From: Caprimulgus europaeus
Lineage: Eukaryota > Chordata > Aves > Caprimulgiformes > Caprimulgidae
Reading direction: 5' to 3'
NCBI GenBank assembly: GCA_907165065.1
Contig: OU015528.1
Coordinates: 24,634,015-24,698,014, forward strand
DNA: 64,000 bases
Positions within the stretch are counted from its first letter, which is position 1. Each line of letters begins with the position of its first letter. Under the pieces are notes generated by a model. That model did not search any database and was not told the DNA's origin. It saw only the letters and a program-made list of their open reading frames with translations. The translations under genes and the position numbers were made by a program. Positions 13,953 through 26,829 of this stretch are shown one piece after another.

Positions 13953-14675
<723 letters not shown>

Positions 14676-14680
14676 GTATT
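14676..14680. repeat. Target-site duplication, right copy (GTATT)
   Basis: The five bases directly after the LTR end, identical to 13948-13952. Confidence 0.85.
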
Positions 14681-17600
14681 GTACAGCATTTCTGCATAGT
14701 GTCCTAAGTATTCAGTCAAGAAAGTCAAAGTACGTAATCAATATCAGTGTAGTAAGCTGAAAAATGTCACTAAGCTTGAGGTTCTTCTGACTCTTGTTAC
14801 TGACACAGTGCATTGCTGAAGAGGAATTCACATTTAAGGCTTTTATGTATTCCTGAATAACATGCATAGATTTGGGATATGGCTAATGCATTCTAGGTGA
14901 AGATAATGAATGTATTTTAATAATTGTTTCCTGCCACTTGATTTATCAATTCTTAAAATGTTGATTTACAAATACATTGCTGCTTTTTAGTGTAGGGCTC
15001 TTTCATGAAAGCTATCAGTACGTTTTCTTCTTCTGTTGAGTTAAATGACTTAGTGACAATCCTATTTAGTCTATGATTTTTGTGCACCACCCACTGAAAT
15101 ATTAAAAAGCTTTTAACTATTAAATGATATTTATATACATGCAGCATGCAAAGCACATCATACTGTGCACTAAGCAAATTATTTCACCATTTTTATTTCT
15201 AGAAATCCAAAATAAATAATAAATTGGTTTGTAAATCTTTTTGTAGACCTATTTAGCATAATAGTCCTGTTGTAAACAAAAACCAACAAGTTATAAGAAT
15301 GCTATACTTACTGAAGATAAAAGAGTAGTAGTGCTGTGCTATGTGCTAACCTCTGTTTTAAAAAGATGTCTTTGGAAAACACAGAAAAACAAACTGAGAA
15401 GGAGTCAAGAAGTTAATTAGCTATAGAGTCCTTTTCAATAACATATCCTTGACAATTCCAATAAATTGCATTAAAGTGGAAGTCAGCTCATAGGATACTT
15501 GTACTAAGGCTGTTACTGTGTTTAATTTAGTGAATGTTATTGACAGCTGATATTTTCATGAACTAAGTAAAAAATAAACTACTTTATACTGAATTCCTTT
15601 AAATCTGCACTGCTTTAACAAATGTAAGTTATGGTTCAACATTAACTAGTCTCTGTCTGCCTACCTAACTGTAGAAAATCTCATATGTAAAATATATTCT
15701 ATTTTCAGTTACCATTTACTTCCTTTACCTCTTTTTTAACTTCACGTTTAACACAGGCATGTAGAGATGATAGAAAAAATTAGAATGCAACACAGTTATT
15801 TTGATATTTAGTACAGAACTTTTTTCAATTCAGTCAATAACCTGAGCTTTTATTACAACGCAATGACTGTGCTCACCTCTTCTGATATGAGTAGCTGAAA
15901 TACAAAACCATTTTGGATGGAAGCAGTCACAATTCTTAAACTAACTTCAGGCAGCTACTTTGTGCTAACATGCAAGGTTAATTCATTCTGAGAATCATCC
16001 GTTGCATTTGAAATATATTCCCCTCTCTTTTGTCTTATTTTGTGATTATGTCTGTGCGTGTGCGTAGTATATGTATATCCCTTTGATGTGTCTATTTTCA
16101 CTGTTTAAAACTTACTTAAAATAAAAGAATTGTCATTTATATATTTTCAGATTTTTTTAATAATGTATTTTCTATCTAAATGAACACTTCTGAATTTGAT
16201 AACTTTAATAAGGACCTTTACTGATTAGACAGTAGGTCTGTGAAAGAAAACACATATGGGATGTTTTATCTGTAGCTGAAGCTGCTGCTTCAGCTATCAA
16301 ATTAATGGAACCGTAATGGAACACTTACTAACAAAATTAATGGTCTGCATTCTTTTCTTTGTCACTAGATCTGTATGGTTTCATTAGGTGTGATTTGTTC
16401 AGGGACAGGAGGAAAGAATGATGAAGATACTGGTATTTTGCTATGTAGTTGAAAGGAATGTATTACTTTTTTGCATTCATGAGCTAGTTAGTATCTTGTT
16501 ATGCCAACCATCAAGTGAGATGATATAAGTTAAAGAACATCTGTTGCGGTATGGTTTTATTTACAAAACAATCTATTGATTTTCATCTTTGTGTTATTCT
16601 GACATTCATAAAAGAAGGAGGTCAAGGACATTTGTTTCTGCTGCCATTGTTCATTATCCCAGGTACTAGAGGAACAGGTTTCTCTGGGATTTTACTGTAA
16701 TCCGCAAGATTTGTTTTTATTGAGCCTTTTTCCTGCTACTGCACTTGAAGTAGTTGTTTCAAAGTTCAACTATGTACAGAAAATGAAATGTAATACCAAT
16801 CATGTTTACTTTCTATTAAAGTATGGATTTTTTGAAGAGACTAATTTACTGGGAGAATTCTCGGTAAGACCATTTTACACTTACAATCTAATATCAAAAC
16901 CCACTGCAACAACCTTTCTTAAAGACAAGCAACCTAATTCGCTACAGCTATCCCACTCTATATATTTTTGTTAGTATTATAGCCAAAACACTGTGTAGTT
17001 GACTAAGTGTTCCTATCTTGATGTTTTTCTTTGAGATTTTGGGGGCTGAAATATTCTAGAACTTTTTTCTCTCCTTTCTCATTAGCCTGGGGTCTCTATA
17101 CACAGTTGTCAACTTCCATGCAAATTTATCATTCCCAATCTTTCAGAATTTCAGTACAGCAAATTGGCCAATAGGATGTTGGTAGCAGGGCTATGAACTA
17201 CTAGATCTGGAAAAATTCACTCAAGCTATGTGTCCACTCAAATAGTACCTATCTCTATATCACCCAGGATTTCTCCGTATTAAAAAAATTTTCACCAAAT
17301 GTGTATTGGCACCTTTCACAACCTTTGTGCAGAGTAGGAAGTATACAGGCAGCAAGCTATAGTGTGAATAGACCTCTACTGCTACAGAATTACTCCACCT
17401 TAACCCAAATAAATTTGTGTTATAAAACAGAAAATTTGAAGAAAAAATTTTGAATGCATCTCATGTTCCATAGTGCTGAGCATGTGAGAGGCTGTTTTAC
17501 TAACCTGCATATGAACAAAAAAAATGTTATGAGAATATATTACTTCAGAGAATAGGAAGCATTATTTGAAACAGTGTTCATATTTTATCTCTTTTTTTAT

Positions 17601-18090
17601 CTGAATTAATTTTATCTTTTTGTCTTTATGTGTTTATCATTGGCTATGACATTTGAAAGGACTTTGCAATATTGCTAGAAAATAACTCGGCTTAAGACAC
17701 TAAAGCAAAAGTGATGCTTCAAAACCAGAAGCTTATGTATGCCTTTAAATTGTGATTTCCTTGCTGTTGATGAAATTTCTCAAGTACACAGGCTATAATC
17801 TGTGACATTTGTAACTTAATTCTGTTTCTAGTTTGTTAGGTAGCTATTATTGTTTTCTCCCAGTGATATTTTAGAGGATTTTCATAATTTGAACATTTAT
17901 TAGTGGGACCAGGAGATAAAATGCAAATTAATATTGAAATTTTTCTAGGCTTCAACATGATGAAACAAGATAATTTTTCAGATGGTATTTTTTAGTATTT
18001 CTTCTTCAGAGGAATTATATGTGTACTCAAGTACTTATTCAAGTACATCTTCAGAGAGGATTGTTGTGTTGATCCAGTGTTAAAGATCTT
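14681..18090. other. AT-rich non-coding DNA
   Basis: No gene, RNA gene or recognisable mobile element is visible. The reading frames are short and of noise composition. Confidence 0.55.
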
Positions 18091-18980
18091 GCTGAGTGCA
18101 CCCTCAGCAAGCTTGCCGATGACACCAAGCTCTGTGGTGCTGTTGACATGCTGGAGGGATGGGATTCCATCCAGAGGGACTTCAAGAGGTGGGCCTGTGC
18201 TAACCTCATGAAGTTCAACAAGGCCAAATGCAAGGTCCTGCACCTGGGTCAGGGCAATCCCAAACATAAATACAGGCTGGGCAATGAGTGGCTGGAGACC
18301 AGCTCCAAAGAGAAGGACTTGGGAGTGGTGGTGGACAAGAAGCTCAACATAAGCCGGCAATAAGAAGGGCAACCATATCCTGGGCTGCATCAAGAGAAGA
18401 GTGGCCAGCAGGTCGAGGGAGGTGATTCTCGCCATGTACTCTGCTCTCGTAAGGCCCCACCTGGAGTGCTGTGTCCATTTCTGGAGCCCCCAAAACAAGA
18501 AAGACATGGACCTATTAGAATGAGTCCAGAGGAGGCCACGAGAATGATCCAAGGGTTGGAGCACCTCTCATACGAGTAAAGGCTGAGAGAATTTGTCCTG
18601 TTTAGCCTGGAGAAGAGAAGGTTTAGCGGAAATCTTATAGCGGCCTTCCAGTACCTGAAGGGGACTACAAGAAAGCTGGGAAGGGACTTTTTACAAAGGC
18701 AGTTATTGATAGAACAAGGGAAAATGGCTCTAAACTGGAAGAGAGTAGGTCTAGATGAGATATTAGGAAGAAATTCTTGACTGTGAGGGGGGTCAGGCAG
18801 TGGAACCGGTTGCCCAAGGAAGTTGTGGCTGCCCTATCCCTGGAAGTGTTCAAGACCAGGTTGGCTGAGGCTCTGAGCAACCTGATCTAGTGGAAGCTGT
18901 CCCTGCTCATTGCAGAAGGGTTGGAACTGGATGATCTTTAAGGTCCCTTCCATCCCTAACCATTCTTTGTTTCTGTGATT
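18091..18980 (+). mobile_element. CR1 LINE, 3' end
   Basis: A 5'-truncated CR1 in sense orientation. The ORF2 C-terminal region is recognisable: [20 protein letters not shown] around 18208-18267 and KEKDLGVVVDKKLNI around 18310-18354. It is then interrupted by stops and frameshifts, including one at about 18361. The 3' UTR (CTGGATGATCTTTAAGGTCC) and a decayed tail CATTCTTTGTTTCTGTGATT end it at 18980. The 190-codon minus-strand frame across this stretch is an antisense shadow. Confidence 0.93.
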
Positions 18981-21017
18981 ACTGCTGTGCTTTATTATCT
19001 TCTTGTTACATTTACTTATTATTATCTTATCTGGCTGATCTAGATATTCCCGGGTTTTTTGTGTTATTTTATACTTTGTATTATGATTATTATAGGATCT
19101 TCTGTCACAAAACGTAAATGTTTCATGTATATTTCATTTTTTGATTTAAATAACTAACTTAAATTTCATCCTCAATCTCCCCAGATCACAGTGCATCATA
19201 AGAAAATAATAAAATAATCTCTTTAGGTTTATTTTTATTTTGAATGTGGGTTTTTTTGGAAGCAGAGGAAACAATTAAAGCAAAAGGTGTTTATTAAGAT
19301 TTCACCAAAATATATATATTTAAGTACAAATAAAAAAGAAATATTTTGCACCACTTAAGGAGAGTTTAGGTAGTCTCAATTAGAGACCAGCAGTAATGTG
19401 ATGTCACAGTCAAAATTTTATTGTGAGCAAAAAGGCGCACACACCTGATACGGAAAGCCACCGATTCGTTGTTAGTTGCATTAAAATTGTAGCTCTTTAC
19501 TGTGTTTTGCTTAGACTGTTAATATGGTTAGTCTAATTACAATTATATTACTGTTCACACTCCAAATTATCAAATTAATGCACAACAAGCCTTAGTACTA
19601 AGTATGGTTTATAAACGTCCCACAAACACTTTCATGTCTGTTTTCTTAGTGTTCATGCTGCCCCTTTAGGTCCTAAGGATGTCAGCACACATCCACCTCA
19701 AAAAGGGAAAAGGGTAGTTTAGTGAGATGTTGGAATCCCAAATTCCTTACTAGGACTACTGTGATGTTTTTCTTCTCCCTCACTCTCAGTTCCACCTAGG
19801 GCTCATTTAATGCATTTTCTAACTTGGATCTTTGCCTTTTTCTTTCTTCATTGATTGGCAACATCACTTTTTAACTATATTTAGTATATGTTTTGTTTTA
19901 TATAAGTTAGTACAATCCTTGTTCTTCCCAACTTTTTTTCTCTTTGTTAGCCTTAAAATCTTTTTATCGAACTCCTCAGCCAGGTTGTTTGGGTTTTTTT
20001 TGGTTTTGGTTTGCCTTTTTTTCATTACCATTGCTAAGTTGCTTATAGGCCTGCAGTCTTTATTATCCCATTTCTATAGTCTTGTAAACCAGATTGCAGA
20101 GGCCTGGTTTTTTTGGTTCTGCATTGCTGTTTCTCAGGTTATATTCAGTGGTACTGTAATTTGTTTGAATTTTGTTATGGAATTTGAAATCTTGGCTGTC
20201 AAGCTAATGCGAAATCATCAAAGGTTCAAGGGAAAAGATGCAAAGAGAAATCTGTGGAGAATGCACCTAACGTAAACTGAACTCACAAGTAGGAGCAGTA
20301 ATATCTAATTTAGCAGACTTTACATATCCTAAGAAAGTTGAGAATAGCCTTGTTAGGGTTGCATCCTCATCTGCAGTTTTCCTTTTCTTAAATCTGAAAA
20401 CCTGGATTTCCATAGAAATTTTGATTTACGCCACTGCATGCTACATCTGTATAGGATTCTTGCACAATCTGAATGCTTTCTATGTTAGAAAAGACATAAT
20501 GGTAAGAGACAGTGAAGGTGTTAAATGGCAAACAGACAAGAAGAAGTGAACAGTACCGTCTGTAAATCAATGAATATTTTAAAATTACGTGTTTTGGAAC
20601 TGGGAGAAGTGACAGTAATACAAGTCTCTATACTAATAAAGGTGCATTTATCCCAACATGTTAGTACAGAATGAACAAGATAGTTGTAAATACCACTGTA
20701 GATAGCACTATCAATCTTAGGCTTATCTTTCCCTAATGCACTGCCAAAACTAATCAGTCTCCATACAACCAACATACAACAAGCAGACTCTGAGGAAATA
20801 TGCTTTTATCACAGTAACAGTGTCAAAACAGTATTACTCATTCAAAACTTATTTTGCAGATAAAACCACTGTGTTAACAGAATGACTTCTTAGTTGTTCA
20901 ATTAAATATTCAAAGATTCAAAAAAGAAAAAAAAAATAGTGCCTCAACAGCTCAGGTTAGGGAGAATAATACGGATTCAATTCAACGTGGTGTCTGTTGT
21001 TGCCACAGCAAGAGTAA

Positions 21018-21061
21018 TAAATAGATCACAATGTAGAAATAAATAGATCACAATGTAGAAA
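21018..21061. repeat. 22-bp tandem duplication
   Basis: The unit TAAATAGATCACAATGTAGAAA occurs twice, head to tail, without a mismatch. It is a recent local duplication. Confidence 0.92.
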
Positions 21062-22425
21062 TAAAAATCAACCATTAAGATTGCTGACATCTCTCAGTTT
21101 GTCTGTAAATGAAATATGTTCCTCAAAGAATTTGTGCCTGTAAAATACTGATTTTTCTTATAGTTAAGATGGTGTTTAAAGGCGGTAAACTTTCTTAAGT
21201 AAAGCGAGTAAAAAATGTCTGTAAGGGAACTGATAAATCTTTTTAATTTTTTTTTTTTTCAATATTTCACTGTTGAAACATAAGTGTAGCCTTCAGTTCA
21301 CCCTTTGTCCATATCTAACCCTGATGAGGGTAAACCCATTAACAAGGGCAGGTTATTCTCTGTGAGCAACTCTGTTCTTTCTCAGTGAAATTCATAGCTG
21401 CTGTGATAACTATAGAATAATAATAAGCAATGCACCAAAGTTATTAAGGTTGTTTGCAGATGTCAAACATCAAAGTGCTTTTAAAGTGAGCCTTTAAGTT
21501 ATTATAAAAGAAGCCCTATAGCATCAGTGTCATTTTTTGTTTAGTAAAGACTTCCATAACCCAACAATGTCTGTTTTTCCTTTTTAACACTAGTCATGTT
21601 GTCCTGTAAATCAGATTTATAGGAAGGATATTTCTTTATTAGTTTCAAGTCAGATGATGGTCAGTAGAAATAATCCTCTGGGCAAAATTATTCCCAGCCT
21701 CAGCTTCAAACACATTTAGATTCATTTATTATACTGTCAGTCTGCATGCAGACCTCCTACTGACATCAGTAACAAGCAATGCACTGAGAATAACAGAGCT
21801 TTGAAAATGAGATGTTTGTGTTTGAGAAAAGTATTTTAACATTTTTCTCTATACTAATGTCACATTTTATATGCAGTGTTGGGGTTTGTTGTGGTTTTAT
21901 ATTTTTTTCCAGCCTGTAATATGTGTGCCATCATGCTGTATACTCAGGGAACAAATCCCTGTGGTAATATTACATTTAGAGTCCGCTTTATGGGATAATT
22001 AAGAAAAAAGATAGTGAGTTCCATAAATATCCAACAAACTACACTGAAGTATGTCAAGATTTTAAAAAATGTAGCTAAATCCTATCAAAAAGGAGTTGTC
22101 ACTTAACAGACTGTCCTTTGCTTAAATGTAAGAAAAGAGCTGTCATGGATCTGGGAAACCAGTGATCCCTGCAAAGGATCTAGCAAGTGAAATATGATGC
22201 TAGACTGCAGTTTTGGTGATCTACTTCAGATTCTTTTAGATGTTGTGGGTTATTAAGTAACCAAATTATATTCAAGTAATTCAGCACCTGCTTCATCAAG
22301 CTACAGAACGTGGAATTAGATATAGACCACTTCAGCTTCACTGATTTGATTATGTAGGAGAGAGAGAGATGGGTGCATATACATTAATCCTATGAAATTA
22401 AATCAAGAAAATTAGCTGAAGATAT

Positions 22426-22457
22426 TCCTAGGGGCCTATTTTCCTAGGGGCCTATTT
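22426..22457. repeat. 16-bp tandem duplication
   Basis: TTCCTAGGGGCCTATT occurs twice in a row. The unit contains the palindrome CCTAGG. Confidence 0.85.
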
Positions 22458-24121
22458 GGTGTCTATTTGCATAAAATGCTGAATTGCCTGCTTGCTGAAA
22501 TAACTTTTTTCTTTTTTTTTGTGATGAGAAATGGAAAGGAACAGAAGAGCTGAGTTTACATAAAATTTTAAGCTGGAATGAATGGGTTCAATCCATTTAA
22601 CTCCTGTCTCTGACAACAGCTGATACCAGATCATTAGAGCATAAGAACAAAACAAGGATACATTTTTTTCCCCTCATTGTTTCCTAATGTGTAGTACAGA
22701 GATCATACTGTAACTTTGTTTATGTTCAGTTATGTGAGTTGGACTTTGTTTCTATTATGATTTCTATTATGAACAAGTTTGTTATTCTTTCCTGGTGTCT
22801 TTAGTATCCTGTACAATTTATGCAAGTATGATGTAATTGTGCACACTCTGAAGAAGCACTTCCTTTTTCTTGGCTTTAAAAATTCTTTAAGATTATATCA
22901 TCTGATGTTTGCTCATCTTATAAGAAATAACAACATAATAGGCAAATAAAGCCTATCCATTCTGTATCTATGCCATTCATAATTTTGTAGACTTTTGACC
23001 CTGTTGTCTCTTTAGAAATCTGTGTTATTTTATCTTTTCACATATAGAGACATTCCAGTATTTCGAACCATGTTATTGTCCTGTACCTTTTCCATTGACA
23101 CTTGATCCTTCATAGTTGGTGGGAAATTTATTGCCCACTATTGTCTCCAGAAGAAGTCTAAACAAATAATTTAAGATGCAGAAGTCTATCCTGTGGACTT
23201 TTCAAATTATGTGAGATTAATTAGATACTGAATCAGTTCGTTTCAATGTTAAGTATGGACATTGAAGACCTCTCTTATCTCAATCTGAAAATATGACTGT
23301 TCTCAGTTATTATTAGTCTAGTTTCATACTATATTTGAAAAGAACCTTGTTTGTGTTTTCTTAAGGTTTTCTAAGAAATTCAGTTGTCTAAATTATGCCA
23401 TCTATAAATGATTGATTTGTAAGCCATATCAGTATTTATTTTAGTAAAGTGATAATAAAGAATAAGATAGCAAAACATATTTACAAAATGTATGAATGAA
23501 GTGTAGGAAGTCCTGAAATAAAAAATATTTGATCTGTAGGTGTGTTTCAAATAATTCTATTAGAAATAAATTTTTATCCTTGGGGAAATATTTACGGTTC
23601 ACGGTAATTTCCATTTTTGATTGGAGACAAACAAAATGGAATTCTGAAGGACGGTGATAAGTAAAAAGCACAGCATGTTTAGAAAAGCCACTATCCTGGT
23701 GTGGTTAGTGTACATAGCTCAAACCTGAGACACAGGTTCTGTTTAACTTATTTAGAATGCTTGAACCTTGTTTTGCTGTACCCAGCAAATCACAAAAAGC
23801 TTTTGGTGGATTATAGAATGCCTCACCGTTTTTTCTTGAACCTGAAAAATCATTCCAAGTTCATGTTTGTTGCAGCCAGTGCACTTCAACAAGCTGTTTT
23901 GAGATTATAAAATACTTTATTTAAAAAAAAAAACCAAACAACTCACTGAAGCAGTTTTTCTTTTCCTCTCATTACATGCATGAGATGTTCCTTATGCATG
24001 CACAGTTCTCTGCTTTGTATTCTCTCATTGCTTTAAAAAATCCTCATGTGCTTTGTATTTTCCATATTTTATTTTATTTGAAGTATTTAATAATCTCTCT
24101 GGTTAATATTTTGGTTACAGG

Positions 24122-24268
24122 TTTCTCTTGGACTTCTACATGCTCGAGCTACTCATATCCTCTGGCCTCCACAACGCTGGCAGAAGTTACAGCCAGTGCT
24201 ACCTCCAGAGCGCAAACCACTTCAGAGAGAGGAAGAGTGATCTGAATGTTCAGACAGAAAAACACTGA
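24122..24268 (+). CDS. Last 48 codons of an unidentified protein
   Basis: After the acceptor, the frame starting at 24122 (so G24121 would be the third base of a split codon) stays open for 48 codons to TGA at 24266-24268. It begins [20 protein letters not shown] and ends [12 protein letters not shown]. Third positions are mostly C or G (CTC, GAC, TTC, TAC, AGC, CAG, CAC) although the surroundings are AT-rich, which is typical of vertebrate coding exons. A second frame (from 24121) is also open, for 39 codons, and contains [17 protein letters not shown]. Its third positions look less gene-like, so I prefer the first. I recognise neither peptide. No upstream exon was identified. Confidence 0.42.
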   Translation, partial: FLLDFYMLELLISSGLHNAGRSYSQCYLQSANHFRERKSDLNVQTEKH

Positions 24269-24411
24269 AGCTTAACCAGGAAGAGTTGCAGTGGTTATAC
24301 CATCACCCGTAAGAGCTTTGCCAAGGGTGCTTTAACATCAGGTACAATATCAGCAAATATATGTAACATCTTCATGATAAAATGCTACCTTAAGTGTAAG
24401 GTATTTTTGGG

Positions 24412-24484
24412 GTGTTTTGTTTGTTGTTTAGTTGGTTGTTGTTTTTTTGTTGTTGTTGTTTTCTAAAAAAAAAAAAACAACAAT
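24412..24484 (+). repeat. TTG-rich tract followed by A tract, potential hairpin in the 3' UTR
   Basis: A GTT/TTG-rich run (through TTGTTGTTGTTGTTTTCT) is directly followed by 13 A and CAACAA. The two halves are complementary (TTGTTGTTTT against AAAACAACAA) and would form an AU-rich stem in the transcript. Confidence 0.7.
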
Positions 24485-24622
24485 GGTGCATTGTGCATTA
24501 TTTCGGTTTGTAATAATTGATTGTAAAAGGTTTGAATGTTCAGATTATCTGGGAGCAGTAAAATGTTTGACTTGTTATGGCTGTACCTGTGCTTCTCTGG
24601 ATTAGAAATTGTTACAACCTTC

Positions 24623-24628
24623 AATAAA
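24623..24628 (+). terminator. Polyadenylation signal AATAAA
   Basis: A canonical hexamer in TTCAATAAAATATTTTAATC, followed within 30 bases by CTTGTTTCTTTAG, a U/GU-rich downstream element. It fits the 3' end of the exon starting at 24121. Confidence 0.6.
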
Positions 24629-24645
24629 ATATTTTAATCTTGTAC

Positions 24646-26314
24646 ATCAGCTTGTTTCTTTAGTACTGAACAGATCCTCCATTAGTGCCGTTGATTGCAT
24701 ATGAAAAGAAAATTTGCATATGAAAAGAAAATTAACACATAATAAGTTTTGGATTGTTCTATAATCTCTAATGCTGAAGAATCAGTATATCTGTAGCTGA
24801 AAAGTTAATCATATATTATACTTTTTTTTCCAAAAGTTAATGAGATTTTTTTTATTTTAATACAGATTGTGTTTATGATTAAACTTAGTACATGTTACTT
24901 ATTTTTATTTTCACTTTTAGGAGTGTTTGATGTAAACATTCCTTGTATATCTTGCTGGAGTAGATATTCAATCAAAATACACAAATGATATTGCAGTATC
25001 TGAAAGCAGCGTTTCATTCATTTCTCAAGTATAGTAAATCATTGTTAGTATTGATTGCCACATTTTGAAAATATGTAATTAATATTATAAATGCTATACA
25101 ATTAATACTATATATAATTAATATTATAAATACACTCTGTGAATATGCAGTAAAGCTTCAGCACACATTATAAGTGAAAAGAACTTGAAAAATAACACAT
25201 TTTCAGCTGCAGATTAATATGAGACAGCTTATTTTCATATTTATTGAGTTTTACTTCAGAGAGGATAGTACTTTAAAATTGTAACACATTGCCCAAAAGA
25301 TCTTTATAAACATTTCAGCTAAAATCATGCAATTATTAGAGCTTGAGACAAGATAAAAATAAGTCTATAGCTCTTTGAAGCCACACATCTGTGTATCGGT
25401 TAGATGATAGGTTCAGTCACCATGAAAACTCTCTAATACTGTCTAACCTTCTCCTTAAATCCTCTAGCTCTGAAGATTTTCTGGACACTTTACTGTCTAC
25501 GTGCACTAGGGTCTTTCTTTGTTCCAAAAAGCTCTTCCATAGGTCTCTGAACTCATCTTAGTTAAAACTAATGCAGTTTGTTTGAATGTTAATTACAGTA
25601 AATTTGCAATTATTTTGATTGGCATAGGGTGATTGAAAACAGTAGTTTGTTTGTTGGTTTTTTTTTTTTTCTCACAAATTAATTAAGAAAACTGAAATGT
25701 GTTCAAGAAATTTACTGCAGTCATAATTAATTTTGGTGACAAAGATACAAACACACATCCATGAAAGGAGAAAGAAAGAGATAAACATAAAAAGAAGTGC
25801 AATAAAACCAGATTAGATCAGCATTATTTCTCTCAGTTGTTCAGGTCTTTTATTTCCCTTTTTTCCACTAGTTCAGTCCCTCCCTTCTCCTTCTGTTGAG
25901 TATCAACTGGGCAGAAGTTCTTACATAAATTGACAAGGTGGAAAATTTGATTGGTTGTTCTGATTCACTGGTACATACTCTGCAAAACCAATGCCAGAGA
26001 GTTATCAACAAAAAAAAAGGCATTTATTCCTCAGTTATTATCTTAATTATATTTTCCTATTCATTTTGTCTAAAAATATAGCCAATATCTTTAGAGTTTA
26101 TTTTCCAATGGAGAAGAAGGATCCAGAGATACGTGAGAATAAAACTACAGATGAGGCAGAACCAAAGGTTGCATGCAAGCTCTTAGAGGGTGCCTGATCT
26201 TACAGCTCAACAGAGGTGAGACTGCTGCAGTTCCATGTCCCCAGATCCATCCAAGGCCACGTATGCATTCCCGCAGAGCGCACTTGTGCACACACACAGT
26301 ATGTTGCATCCATT
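24646..26314. other. AT-rich non-coding DNA downstream of the probable 3' end
   Basis: No gene is recognised. It holds an exact 19-bp tandem duplication (TGCATATGAAAAGAAAATT, about 24696-24733) and an AT-rich stretch with repeated TAATTAATATTATAAAT motifs (about 25075-25132). Confidence 0.55.
24696..24733. repeat. 19-bp tandem duplication
   Basis: TGCATATGAAAAGAAAATT is present twice head to tail without a mismatch. Confidence 0.85.
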
Positions 26315-26698
26315 GGGTTTGTTCAGCCTGGAGAAGAGAAGGCTCCAGGGAAACCTTATTGCTGCCTTTCAATACTTAAAGGGTGCCTATAAGAAAGATG
26401 CGGACAAACTTTCTACCAGTGCCTGTAGTGACAGGACAAGGGGTAATGGTTTTAAACTAAAAGAGGGTAGATTTAGACTAGATACAAGGAAGAAATTTTT
26501 TACAGTGAGAGTGGTGAAACACTGGAACAGGTTGCCCAGAGAGGTGGTAGAAGCCCCATCCCTGGAAACATTCAAGGCCAGGCTGGACAGGGCTCTGAGC
26601 AACCTGATCTAGTTTAAGACATCTCCCTTCACTGCAGGGGGATTGAACTAGAGGACCTTTAAAGGTCTGTCCAACCCAAACCATTCTATGACTGTGAT
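26315..26698 (+). mobile_element. CR1 LINE, short 3' fragment
   Basis: It contains the last ORF2 codons and the 3' UTR. Recognisable peptides are [20 protein letters not shown] (around 26319-26378), then [20 protein letters not shown] and [13 protein letters not shown], with the stop at about 26610-26612. The CR1 tail ACCATTCTATGACTGTGATA ends near 26698. This 3'-terminal part of ORF2 is still open, suggesting a fairly young copy. Confidence 0.93.
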
Positions 26699-26829
26699 AT
26701 GCCTGTGACTGGCCACATACATCAACTTAGACAAACCTACTCAGTATTCCCATAAACACTAATGGCACCAGTGACATCATCCTCTTCCTCTCACTGGCAG
26801 ATAAGGATGAAAATAAGTGGGAAATATAT

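Larger units (their letters stand above)
18981..24120. other. AT-rich non-coding DNA, possible intron
   Basis: It precedes the terminal exon at 24121 and so may be its last intron. A 147-codon hydrophobic plus frame at 19832-20275 is driven by T-rich sequence. Two exact local tandem duplications occur (21018-21061 and 22426-22457). Confidence 0.5.
24121..24645 (+). other. Probable terminal exon with 3' UTR of an unidentified spliced gene
   Basis: A splice acceptor (TCTCTCTGGTTAATATTTTGGTTACAG, ending at 24120, with a branch-like GGTTAAT) is followed by a GC-richer coding-like stretch. It then carries an AT-rich tail with an AATAAA at 24623-24628 and a T/GT-rich downstream element. The last codons are described in the CDS entry. 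If correct, it is the 3' end of a plus-strand gene whose other exons lie upstream, perhaps beyond the window. The alternative is a chance acceptor plus a chance AATAAA. The agreement of acceptor, GC3-rich frame, stop and polyadenylation signal makes the exon the better reading. Confidence 0.55.

Noticed and set aside
17992..18564. 190-codon minus-strand frame
   Set aside because: Antisense shadow of the plus-strand CR1; the sense strand reads as CR1 ORF2.
19832..20275. 147-codon hydrophobic plus-strand frame
   Set aside because: T-rich sequence gives Phe/Leu codons and apparent membrane segments. There is no splice, promoter or family support, and the composition matches noise.
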